Below are positions 35,467 to 43,449 of a DNA stretch of 49,786 nucleotides, piece by piece. The position numbers and the translations under genes are program-made. Each line of letters starts with the position of its first letter. Position 1 is the first letter of the stretch. The notes beneath the pieces were generated by a model. It did no database searches, was not told the origin of the DNA, and saw only the letters and a list, made by a program, of their open reading frames with translations. Source of the stretch: Candidatus Colenecus caballi (GTDB taxonomy: Bacteria > Bacteroidota > Bacteroidia > Bacteroidales > Bacteroidaceae). Location of the stretch: NCBI GenBank assembly GCA_018065615.1, contig JAGHSY010000079.1, positions 1 through 49,786 on the forward strand, written 5' to 3'.

Positions 35467-37425
35467 TCACCATATTTCCGCCCTGTCTTCAGGTGCAATG
35501 TACATGGCATCGGACTCAGTTATTCCAAATGCCCCGTACCATTCGTCCATATGCTGCAGGGTGGCGTTCACGCGTAGCCGTGACAGCGAATGCTCATCGC
35601 TCTTGGTCTGCGTCAGCACCAGTTCGTCACTTATGTTCTCAGCCCAGGTGCACGCGTATGCAATGAAGAAACGCTGTGCCGGAGTCAGACCCAACTTTTC
35701 CTCTGTGTCCATAACTTCACGGAAAGCCTCAAATGCGACCTTCAGTCCACCAAGATCAGCTATATTCTCACCTAACGTCAGCTTTCCGTTGGCATGCAGG
35801 CCATCCATAATCTCAATCGAATCAAAGAACTCGACCAGACGGCGGGCCCGGCGGTTGAAACGTCCGGCATCACGCCTGCTCCACCAGTTGTTCAGGTTGC
35901 CCTTCAGGTCAAACTGACGTCCCTCATCATCAAATCCGTGAGTCATCTCATGTCCGATGATTGACCCTATGGCACCGTAATTGAACGCGTCATCGGCCTC
36001 CAGGTCAAAGAACGGGTACTGAAGGATTCCGGCCGGGAAACACACCTCATTGACTGACGTGTCATAGTAAGCGTTTATTTCCTGCGGATTCATGTACCAT
36101 TCAGTGCGGTCAACCGGCTTCCCGAACTTGCGGCGCACCATATCGTCCCAGAAGAAACGGCTAATCTCCACATTGTTTTCATAGAGACTCTTCCTTGGGT
36201 CGATGTCCATACCGCTGTAGTCCTTCCACTTTTCAGGATAGCCAATCTTGAACTTGAACGCCTTCAGTTTGCGCTGCGCGTATGCCCTGGTCTGCTCTGA
36301 CATCCAGTCCTGCGCGTCAATGCGGCGCGACAGTGCCTTCTGCAGCCTGCGCACAAGATCCTCCATACGCAGTTTGGCTGCTGTCGGGAAGTATCTCTCC
36401 ACATACAGACGTCCTATGGCATCGCCAAGTGTACCGTTCACCGTAGCGGTAGCCCTTTTCCACATGGGTTTCTGCTCCTGCTGACCGCTCATGGTGCGGC
36501 CGTAGAAATCAAAATCGGCCTCATCCATGTCACTGCCCAGACGGGCACCGTTGGAATCAATCAGCTGCCACTCCATGAGCACCTTCTGATCCTCCAGGCT
36601 CTCTTCATTGAACACGCTTATGGCCTGGGCAATAGCCTTGGGCTGGCCCACATCGACATAATCCACGCCGCCAAGACCAAGCCTTTCAAAGAACCGGTCC
36701 CATTCAAATGCGGGGAATTTTCTCTTGAGCCGCCCGATGCTCATCTTGTGGCAGTTCGATTCCGGGTCGCGCAGCCCCACGTTGTTTTTCGATGCCCTGG
36801 CCAGACGCATCTCAATGCGCCAGACAATCCGCATGCGGCGTCGCGCCTCATGTTCATCATAGCCGGCCAGCATAAGCATCCTTACCACATGCTTCTTGAA
36901 AGCCGCCCTGATTTCCCTGGTCCGGGTGTCACGGTCAACGTAATACTCCTTGTCGCCCAATGTAAGACCGCCCTGACACAGTCCCACAATATTCATGCGG
37001 CTGTTCTTCATGTCCGGTCCGATGCCCACATCGAAATATCCCGTCACACCATGAGGGTCAAGGTCAATCATGGCGTCAAGCAGTTCCTGCAAGGAAGCGA
37101 TGGAAGCAATACGTTCACGGGCCCCTGCCAGCGGCATCACGCCTTCAAGGTCCCTGCGCTGTGTATCCATGACCAGTCCGTACAGGTCACAAATACGGGC
37201 GGCATCTGTGCCGGGAGCATGCTGCCCCGCAATAATGCCGTCAATAAGTTCCTTTATCTGACAGCGGTTCTTCTCCGCCAGTTCATCGTATGTACCGTAA
37301 CTGGAATATTCAGGCGTAAGCGGATTGGCATCCAGCCAGCCGCCGCAGCTGTAGCGGTAAAAATCAGAACCGGGCTTTACAGTCCGGTCCAGATTGCTTT
37401 CCTTTATGCCAGGGGCGGCATTCAT
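35467..37425 (-). CDS. M13 family metallopeptidase without signal peptide
   Basis: A 652-residue neprilysin/PepO-type zinc protease. Zinc motif HEMTH at about 492-496 with ENIADLGG at about 553, and substrate-contact motif INAYYDTSVNEVCFPAGILQ. It is a tandem paralogue of the next protein upstream but begins directly with MNAAPGIKESNLDRTVKPGSDFY, with no hydrophobic signal, suggesting cytoplasmic location. It starts 3 bases after the stop of the paralogue, so the operon is M13-M13-U32. Active-site residues are all present, so it is not an obvious pseudogene. Confidence 0.92.
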   Translation of the reverse strand: MNAAPGIKESNLDRTVKPGSDFYRYSCGGWLDANPLTPEYSSYGTYDELAEKNRCQIKELIDGIIAGQHAPGTDAARICDLYGLVMDTQRRDLEGVMPLAGARERIASIASLQELLDAMIDLDPHGVTGYFDVGIGPDMKNSRMNIVGLCQGGLTLGDKEYYVDRDTRTREIRAAFKKHVVRMLMLAGYDEHEARRRMRIVWRIEMRLARASKNNVGLRDPESNCHKMSIGRLKRKFPAFEWDRFFERLGLGGVDYVDVGQPKAIAQAISVFNEESLEDQKVLMEWQLIDSNGARLGSDMDEADFDFYGRTMSGQQEQKPMWKRATATVNGTLGDAIGRLYVERYFPTAAKLRMEDLVRRLQKALSRRIDAQDWMSEQTRAYAQRKLKAFKFKIGYPEKWKDYSGMDIDPRKSLYENNVEISRFFWDDMVRRKFGKPVDRTEWYMNPQEINAYYDTSVNEVCFPAGILQYPFFDLEADDAFNYGAIGSIIGHEMTHGFDDEGRQFDLKGNLNNWWSRRDAGRFNRRARRLVEFFDSIEIMDGLHANGKLTLGENIADLGGLKVAFEAFREVMDTEEKLGLTPAQRFFIAYACTWAENISDELVLTQTKSDEHSLSRLRVNATLQHMDEWYGAFGITESDAMYIAPEDRAEIW

Positions 37426-37428
37426 GTC

Positions 37429-39462
37429 TTACCAGATTACAGCGCGCTTTTCCTTGGGCAGGTAAAGTGGATCGCTTTCGGTAATTCCGAACGCATCGTA
37501 CCATGCGTCAATGTGCGGCAGGGTGCCGTTCACGCGCCAGCGGCTCAGTGAATGTACATCGCTCTTGGTACGGTTGCGTATTTCCTCGTCACGGACATTT
37601 CCAGCCCATACTCCGGCGTATGCCAGGAAGAAGCGCTGGTCAGGAGTAAGGCCCTGCTCGTCTTTCAGAGGAGCATCCTTTGTGGCATTCTTATAAGCCT
37701 GATAGGCAACCATCAGACCTCCGTGGTCAGCAATGTTCTCACCCAGGCACAGTTCACCGTTGGCATTCAGGCCCGGCAGGACCTCAATTCCGTTGAAATG
37801 GTCAACGATGACCTTTGCATGTTCGTTGAAACGGTCTGCATCACCCTCGGCCCACCAGTCGTTGAAGTTTCCTTCCTTGTCAAACTGACGGCCCTGGTCA
37901 TCGAATTCGTGAGTCATCTCATGTCCGATGACAACACCAATTGCACCATAGTTGAATGCGTCATCGGCATTCATGTCAAAGAACGGATACTGCAGGATAC
38001 CGGCCGGGAAACAAATCTCGTTGGTTGTCGGGTTGTAATATGCGTTCACGGTCTGGGGTGTCATGAACCATTCCGTATTGTCAACAGGCTTCTTGTACTT
38101 GCGCTCAATCATGTCCTGAACTAAGTAGTGTGAAATGGCTATGTTGTTCTCAAACAGAGACTTGTTTGGATCAATTGTCAGCTTTGAGTAATCCTTCCAC
38201 TTGTCAGGATAACCAATCTTCACATAGAATGCATCCAGCTTCTCATGTGCGCGCTGTTTGGTTTCGGGACTCATCCAGTCCTGCTGGTCAATGCGCTGAC
38301 CAAGTGCAATCTGCAGGTTCTTTACAAGTTCATCCATGCGGGCCTTTGCCTGTGGCGGGAAATGCTTCTCCACATAAAGCTGTCCGATGGCTTCACCCAG
38401 CACACCGCTTACAGTGCTTGTGGCACGCTTCCAAAGGGGCTGCTGCTCCTGCCTGCCGCTCATCACGCGGCCGTAGAAATCAAAGTTGGCCTCATCAATC
38501 TCAGTTGTCAGACGTGAAGTGTTGCCGTCAATCAGATTCCACTCCATATATGACTTCTGCATCTCGACCGGGACAGTTGCCAGAATGGCCTCAATCTCAT
38601 GAATGGGTTCGGGCTGTCCTACATCGACAACGTCAACGTCCGATATGCCCACCTTGTCAAATATCATCTGCCAGTCAATGCCGGAATAGTCCTTCTTGAG
38701 CTGTTCGACAGTCATCTTGTGGTAGTTGGCTGCCACGTCACGCTGCTGCACGCCGCTGTAGGTCTTTTCTGCTATGCGGGTCTCGATTGTCAGAACGTCC
38801 TGCATCTTCTGCTGTGCCACGTCCTCACTGAATCCGAACAGTTTGAACATGCGTACAATGTGCTTCTTGTATGCCTCACGGATGGCGGTTGTGGCCTCAT
38901 CGGTATCAAGGTAATATTCCTTTTCGCCAAGAGTCAGACCACCCTGACCAATGCTCAGAATGTTGCTCTTGCTGTCCATCATGTCAGCACCTATACCATA
39001 TCCGAAATATCCGCCCGATATGCCGTCCAGGTCAAAGTCAATCATCATGGGCAGAATCTCGCTGCGGTCCTTTATTGCTGCAACCTTCTCAAGGTACGGA
39101 CGCAGCGGCTCTATTCCGGCAGCATTGCGGCTTACGGTATCCATAACCAGATTGTACAGGTCCGCAATCTTCTGGGCGTTGGTTCCGAATTCATGTTCAG
39201 TTGAAACAATCTCATCAATAAGGTCCTTCAACTGCTGGCGGTTATCCTCGGCCAGTTTGTCAAAACTGCCATACCGCGCATACTCGTCAGTCAGCGGGTG
39301 AGCCGCATTCCAACCACCGTCCGCATACTGGAAGAAATCCGTTCCAGGCTTCGCGCTCCGGTCCATGTTCTCCAACTTTATGCCAATTCCCTGTCTGTTA
39401 CCACATGATGTCATTGCCATTCCTGTAAGTAATACTGTCAAAAATACGTTTCTACTTTTCAT
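37429..39462 (-). CDS. M13 family metallopeptidase lipoprotein
   Basis: A 677-residue zinc protease with lipoprotein signal (MKSRNVFLTVLLTGMAMTSC, Cys 20). HEMTH is at about 514-518, followed by ENIADHGG, and the substrate motif VNAYYNPTTNEICFPAGILQ is intact. It probably degrades oligopeptides in the periplasm. First gene of the M13-M13-U32 run, with a TATCTTTG box 25 bases before the ATG. Confidence 0.95.
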   Translation of the reverse strand: MKSRNVFLTVLLTGMAMTSCGNRQGIGIKLENMDRSAKPGTDFFQYADGGWNAAHPLTDEYARYGSFDKLAEDNRQQLKDLIDEIVSTEHEFGTNAQKIADLYNLVMDTVSRNAAGIEPLRPYLEKVAAIKDRSEILPMMIDFDLDGISGGYFGYGIGADMMDSKSNILSIGQGGLTLGEKEYYLDTDEATTAIREAYKKHIVRMFKLFGFSEDVAQQKMQDVLTIETRIAEKTYSGVQQRDVAANYHKMTVEQLKKDYSGIDWQMIFDKVGISDVDVVDVGQPEPIHEIEAILATVPVEMQKSYMEWNLIDGNTSRLTTEIDEANFDFYGRVMSGRQEQQPLWKRATSTVSGVLGEAIGQLYVEKHFPPQAKARMDELVKNLQIALGQRIDQQDWMSPETKQRAHEKLDAFYVKIGYPDKWKDYSKLTIDPNKSLFENNIAISHYLVQDMIERKYKKPVDNTEWFMTPQTVNAYYNPTTNEICFPAGILQYPFFDMNADDAFNYGAIGVVIGHEMTHEFDDQGRQFDKEGNFNDWWAEGDADRFNEHAKVIVDHFNGIEVLPGLNANGELCLGENIADHGGLMVAYQAYKNATKDAPLKDEQGLTPDQRFFLAYAGVWAGNVRDEEIRNRTKSDVHSLSRWRVNGTLPHIDAWYDAFGITESDPLYLPKEKRAVIW

Positions 39463-39487
39463 ATCAATAGTCCATTTTTTGGAAATG

Positions 39488-39495
39488 CAAAGATA
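39488..39495 (-). promoter_or_regulatory. Minus-7 box of the M13 operon
   Basis: TATCTTTG on the minus strand, exact TAnnTTTG match, 25 bases before the ATG. Confidence 0.55.
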
Positions 39496-39510
39496 AGAAT
39501 TTTAATTGTG

Positions 39511-39559
39511 TGCACAATGGGGACAGTCCCTGCACAATGGGGACAGTCCCTGTTGTGCA
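39511..39559. repeat. REP-like element, copy 4 (tandem)
   Basis: A 20-bp unit (TGCACAATGG + GGACAGTCCC) repeated exactly twice head to tail (39511-39530, 39531-39550), then the inverted arm TGTTGTGCA. It separates the FISUMP lipoprotein gene from the M13 promoter and lies about 55 bases after the FISUMP stop. Confidence 0.85.
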
Positions 39560-39613
39560 CAGCCCTGCGGCTGAATGCTTGCTTTGCCAGTCATACCAGT
39601 GGCGGGACAAATC

Positions 39614-40606
39614 CTACTTGCAGACAGGCCTGACGGACCGACCGAGGTAACGGTCGTCGAAGTACGTGTAGCTGTAGCCTGAGAAGAAGTAGAGGTTAGG
39701 CGCGCCGTACGAGTAGCTCTCTTTGAGCGAACTGGACCAGTAGTAGCCGCTTGAACCGACACCGTAGAGACCCGTGCCGTAGCGGTAGCCGGCAGCTGGA
39801 AGAAAAATCCAATTGCCTGCGTAGCCGGACTTCTTGCTTACTACCTTATAACCGCTAACGCCGTTCATGGTGGTCCAGGTCCAGGTGCAGTTGCTGGTGT
39901 TTAGCAGTTCTTCGAATTCGGCATTAGTGGGCATGCGCCAACTGCCGCCCCAGTTCACATGGGCGGCATCGTCGCTCAGGTCAAGCACGGTTTTGTTATC
40001 TACTGTACCGTATGAACTGCTGGTGCAGTATTTGGTCATGGTGTCATCTGAGCCTTTGCAATACTTATAGGTGGACCAGCTGTAATCGGACTTCGGACTG
40101 GTCTCGCCCCAGGCAAAGTAGTCGCCGTAGTCTTCGGGCTTTTCGGCACCGACGTTGAATGTGGCCCACTTGACGCTCAGGCCAAGGTCAACGCAGGCAT
40201 ATTCCGGCATTGCCTTCTGGCTCACATTGAGTTTGACGCTGTAAGACCAATATGGAACTGTCGAGCTTAAAGTTATTGTCCCAATTCTCGGAGATTTGGA
40301 TTTGTTTTCCGATGCCTTAATTGTGATAGTCTTCGGACCTTTTCCCGATGTTTGAGATACCGTTATCCAACTTGGAATATCCTCAAGTCTCCATGGTGTA
40401 TCATAAAAGTCATAACTATTGATATCGACTGATAGAGTCTGAGGATTTGAAGACTTGAATGATATGTCTTTTTTTGAAAAGCTCAGCGAATAGCCGTAGT
40501 CTGACGCCACCATATCCTTCATGTGATTCTCATCCTCACAGGAACTGTTCAGCAGCAGGAATGCTGTCTGCAACAATATAGCAGTTATGCAAAAAAATTT
40601 CTTCAT
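39614..40606 (-). CDS. BACON-FISUMP lipoprotein, single FISUMP domain
   Basis: A 330-residue lipoprotein (lipobox LLNSSC). A BACON-like domain spans about 40-132 (LSFSKKDISFKSSNPQTLSV, IPSWITVSQTSGKG), then one FISUMP domain about 138-330 beginning VDLGLSVKWATFNVGAEKPE and ending LGRSVRPVCK. FISUMP domains are C-type-lectin-like folds found on surface proteins of gut Bacteroidota. The gene starts 6 bases after the PEGA protein gene and forms a module with it. The C-terminal loop differs sharply from the related domains at 43.4-45.7 kb. Probably surface-exposed and ligand-binding (inference). Confidence 0.85.
   Translation of the reverse strand: MKKFFCITAILLQTAFLLLNSSCEDENHMKDMVASDYGYSLSFSKKDISFKSSNPQTLSVDINSYDFYDTPWRLEDIPSWITVSQTSGKGPKTITIKASENKSKSPRIGTITLSSTVPYWSYSVKLNVSQKAMPEYACVDLGLSVKWATFNVGAEKPEDYGDYFAWGETSPKSDYSWSTYKYCKGSDDTMTKYCTSSSYGTVDNKTVLDLSDDAAHVNWGGSWRMPTNAEFEELLNTSNCTWTWTTMNGVSGYKVVSKKSGYAGNWIFLPAAGYRYGTGLYGVGSSGYYWSSSLKESYSYGAPNLYFFSGYSYTYFDDRYLGRSVRPVCK
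39635..39792 (-). other. Variable segment of FISUMP domain 4
   Basis: Coding segment between GYRYG and the invariant SVRPVC end. It shares the frame GSxGYYWSSSL with the other copies but differs at most following codons (YFFSGYSYTYFDDRYLG). Candidate hypervariable lectin loop. Confidence 0.5.
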
Positions 40607-40612
40607 AGGACA

Positions 40613-42262
40613 TCAAAAATAAAAGTCTATTCCGAATCTTGCGCTGAAACCGTCAAACCAGTCATCGAAAACGTTTGTATTCTCATTCATCCTTTTTGCA
40701 ACATTGCCCATCATCAGCGGAATTGAATAAACAGGTGCCGCAACAATTGAAAGGTGGCGTATTGGCGACCATTCCATACGCATTGATGCTGTACCGCTTA
40801 CTGTATATGTAACAGGGTCTCCCTGATATGCAACCTGATTATAGTTAATGCCTATCTGGGGTGTGAACACCAATGATTTGGCCAGAAACAGTCCGTAACC
40901 GGTTCTGACCGATATCACATTGGAAATATCATAGCTGCAACTATTTGTGAATTGGTCATTCTGATACGGCAGCCAATGAACAATCTTCGCGCCGCTACCT
41001 CCCTCATTATAAGCAATTTCAAAGTTAAAATTCTTTCTGTACAGGCCCAATTCACCGGACGGTCCCCATAACCTGCCTGTCTGCCATCCTAAACCGACAT
41101 ACAGATTACGGCTGTCCAACCTGCGTTTTTCTGTCGTCCGCCTGCTCTTGGGGGTCTTTACACCGGAACCGGTTGTCCTGTCTGCAGGCTGCACTGTTGC
41201 CGCAGCCGTGTAATTGCCCCTCATATCGGCCTCGACAGGAGTCATTTTGCCTTCCAGGACTGATACAGTCATTCTATAGGGCGTATAGTCCTTCTTTCTG
41301 AATTCCAGTTCGTGTTCACCGACAAGAAGATTACCCGTCAACAGCGGAGTCTCACCAATTTCCACACCATCAATCAGTATTGTCGCCTCATTGGGTGTAC
41401 TCATGATTGAAAGTGTACCGTATATGGGTTGAGGTGCCGGTACCGATACCGTCTTCTCCTCCTGGACATCAAGTGAGAATGTAATGCTACGCGTTCTGTG
41501 TCCTTCAAGCTTGGCTTCCACAAGGTACATCTGAGCAGGATCAAGCTGACCGTTCCATTTGCCGTCACCAACGTAATTACCATCAAGATACAGCCTGGCA
41601 TCAGACATCGGACAAGACAATGTTACCGTTCCTTTGGTCGATTTCAGAACCACTTCCTTTTTCTGTTTTTCTCCCGTGACTTCAAATGTGCCAGACTCGG
41701 AAAGATATCCTGCCGCATCAATCCTATAAACATGACTGCCAAATGGCAGCATCAGTGACAGCGTTCCATCGTCCCCCAATGCTCTTGGCTGTCCGTCATC
41801 AACAGTCACCGTGGCTGTTCCGGGCTGAACGCTGAATGTGACGAACTGTCCGTTGGGACGATCCTCAACATAAGTATGAACTACACCGGCAACAAGCCGC
41901 AGTTCATACGTGCGTCCCTTCTCGACCGGGATTGGGATGTTCCAGTCACGCAGCACACCAAGCTGCTGATGTGCTATTGTCAGTTTGCTGGTTCCGAACG
42001 GCACATAAACCCATACCTCGCCAGTTTTCTGTTCCGATGCAACTATACCCATCATCCCATTCTCAAAAGTGAATCCGGTTTCTGATGTGACTATCCTGAT
42101 TAATGCAGCTACATCACCGTTCTGGTCACGCTTCATGGTGCCGGCTGTGTTGGCAGTAAGGTCCGTCTCAAGCAGTCTGAAGCTTTCGACCGACAGGGAC
42201 TGCGCACCTATTGCGGCAGAAAACATCATACAGACAAATGCTGATATTATCTTCTTGAACAC
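40613..42262 (-). CDS. PEGA-domain protein with predicted C-terminal barrel, copy 1
   Basis: A 549-residue secreted protein starting at GTG 42262; the GTG is supported by alignment with the ATG start of copy 2 (MFKK in both). Signal peptide ends near AIGAQ. The N-terminal 120 residues (SLSVESFRLLETDLTANTAG, GEVWVYVPFGTSKLTIAHQQ) are nearly identical to copy 2; PEGA-type repeats follow (YGTLSIMSTPNEATILIDGV, GTVTLSCPMSDARLYLDGN), a Lys/Arg-rich linker, and a C-terminal strand-rich region ending ARFGIDFYF with terminal Phe. It probably sits in the outer membrane or binds peptidoglycan; function unknown. It lies 18 bases after the vapC-type gene. Confidence 0.82.
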   Translation of the reverse strand: MFKKIISAFVCMMFSAAIGAQSLSVESFRLLETDLTANTAGTMKRDQNGDVAALIRIVTSETGFTFENGMMGIVASEQKTGEVWVYVPFGTSKLTIAHQQLGVLRDWNIPIPVEKGRTYELRLVAGVVHTYVEDRPNGQFVTFSVQPGTATVTVDDGQPRALGDDGTLSLMLPFGSHVYRIDAAGYLSESGTFEVTGEKQKKEVVLKSTKGTVTLSCPMSDARLYLDGNYVGDGKWNGQLDPAQMYLVEAKLEGHRTRSITFSLDVQEEKTVSVPAPQPIYGTLSIMSTPNEATILIDGVEIGETPLLTGNLLVGEHELEFRKKDYTPYRMTVSVLEGKMTPVEADMRGNYTAAATVQPADRTTGSGVKTPKSRRTTEKRRLDSRNLYVGLGWQTGRLWGPSGELGLYRKNFNFEIAYNEGGSGAKIVHWLPYQNDQFTNSCSYDISNVISVRTGYGLFLAKSLVFTPQIGINYNQVAYQGDPVTYTVSGTASMRMEWSPIRHLSIVAAPVYSIPLMMGNVAKRMNENTNVFDDWFDGFSARFGIDFYF

Positions 42263-42280
42263 GGTAGAACACTTGAAAAA

Positions 42281-42691
42281 TTACACATTAAGCCTGGCAA
42301 GAAACTCGGCAGGAGAAAAAGCAGGAACAGGCGAGTCTGCAAAATGTCTGGAATCCCGGGTAAGAATAATGTCGCAGCCACCCCGGTCCGCACATGACAC
42401 CTGCATGGCATCCTCCATGTCCGTTATGTGGCCGGATAACGCATAACGGACATCCTTATCGTCCATTGGAAGAATATGGATATTGCCAAGTCTGTTACCT
42501 ATTGTGGCAGCAACATCTGTTTCTTTACGAAGAATGTAAAAACTGTTGGATACTGTAATGGGAGATATGTAAAATTCGAAGCCATCAAGTGCTGCTATCT
42601 TCAGCAGCCTGAAAGCATTTTCGTTGTCTTCCCGCTTGTCCCTACGAACAATAGTATCCAGAAATATGTTTGTATCAAGAAATACTTTCAT
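42281..42691 (-). CDS. PIN-domain toxin, VapC-like
   Basis: A 136-residue PIN-domain ribonuclease. Acidic residues are in FLDTNIFLD (Asp 6), DMEDAMQ (91-94) and LTRDSRHF (Asp 113). The usual second acidic residue is absent (ISPITVSNSFYILRK), as in the PIN_3-type Bacteroidota group. It overlaps the antitoxin gene by ATGA. It lies between two copies of the PEGA/FISUMP module. Confidence 0.88.
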   Translation of the reverse strand: MKVFLDTNIFLDTIVRRDKREDNENAFRLLKIAALDGFEFYISPITVSNSFYILRKETDVAATIGNRLGNIHILPMDDKDVRYALSGHITDMEDAMQVSCADRGGCDIILTRDSRHFADSPVPAFSPAEFLARLNV

Positions 42692-42981
42692 TTTCCAAGA
42701 ATATATGACATACGTTCATCATTCTCAAGTTCAAGGGCAGACGGCTGCGTAAGTCCTTCAATGAAACTCTGCATTTCTGTATCCGATACTGACGGAATCC
42801 TTATCTTGGGGAAGACCGGACTTTCCTTTGCAGACACCTTCCTGATACGAATAGCCGAATCAACTTCAAGGCTCAATTCGAACTTTGTGTTCTCCTTAAG
42901 ATTCATCTGCTTGAGAATCCTGGACGGTATAATGAAGGCATTGCTGTTGCCTACCTTGACTAATGAAACTGGTACTGCCAT
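42688..42981 (-). CDS. AbrB/MazE-like antitoxin, VapB-like
   Basis: A 97-residue protein with an N-terminal swapped-hairpin AbrB fold (VSLVKVGNSNAFIIPSRILK, LKENTKFELSLEVD) that binds DNA, and a C-terminal tail (LTQPSALELENDERMSYILG) likely to wrap the toxin. Promoter box TATTTTTG lies 23 bases before the ATG and is flanked by an inverted repeat. Together with the PIN protein it forms a type II toxin-antitoxin pair. Confidence 0.87.
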   Translation of the reverse strand: MAVPVSLVKVGNSNAFIIPSRILKQMNLKENTKFELSLEVDSAIRIRKVSAKESPVFPKIRIPSVSDTEMQSFIEGLTQPSALELENDERMSYILGK

Positions 42982-43004
42982 AACGATTATACAATTGTTA
43001 GCAA

Positions 43005-43044
43005 CAAAAATAGTATATTATAACCAAAACGCCAAAGGTTATAA
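43005..43044 (-). promoter_or_regulatory. Promoter and operator of the vapBC-type pair
   Basis: On the minus strand TTTG (43033-43036), 20 bases, then TATTTTTG (43005-43012) fit the Bacteroidota consensus at both elements. The inverted repeat TTATAACC (43018-43025) / GGTTATAA (43037-43044) brackets the minus-33 element and is a likely antitoxin operator. Confidence 0.65.
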
Positions 43045-43449
43045 CACAAAATATATCAAACGTTAATGCGTACGTATTTATCCGACTTATTGAACCGAGC
43101 AGGGAACAGTTCATCCACTCGCGTTCCCGTGCAACCAATTTATCCATAGCCTAAGCAATTAAGATATTGCGGATATTTTATATCAACATTTTATCCGTAA
43201 TTGCCACAATATTACCACTTACGGACAAAACTCTACTACAAAGATATGTATTACTGCTTGTCTTGCAATAGATTTGCAGAATAATCCAGCATATCTCAAA
43301 TTTTCGTGCAAAACAGCTTTCTGCCCACACTAAATTCCGATTGAGCCTAGGCGACCTGCGCCGCAGGCGGTGCCGGGCGACTCCGTCGCCTCCTGTAGGC
43401 ACCACCCGCCTCGCACGCCGAATGCCTGCACGTCGGGGCAGGACAAATC
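43045..43449. other. Gene-free AT-rich stretch with GC-rich hairpins at its right end
   Basis: No supported gene here. A minus-strand TATCTTTG box (43239-43246) points left toward the vapBC pair with no reading frame directly after it. An imperfect inverted repeat TCCGTAA / TTACGGA lies near 43194-43225. At the right end two GC-rich hairpins follow the FISUMP stop: CCTGCG/CGCAGG (43355-43367) and GGCGAC/GTCGCC (43376-43390); an outer GGCGAC at 43350 could pair with the same GTCGCC. They may terminate the long FISUMP gene. Confidence 0.55.
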
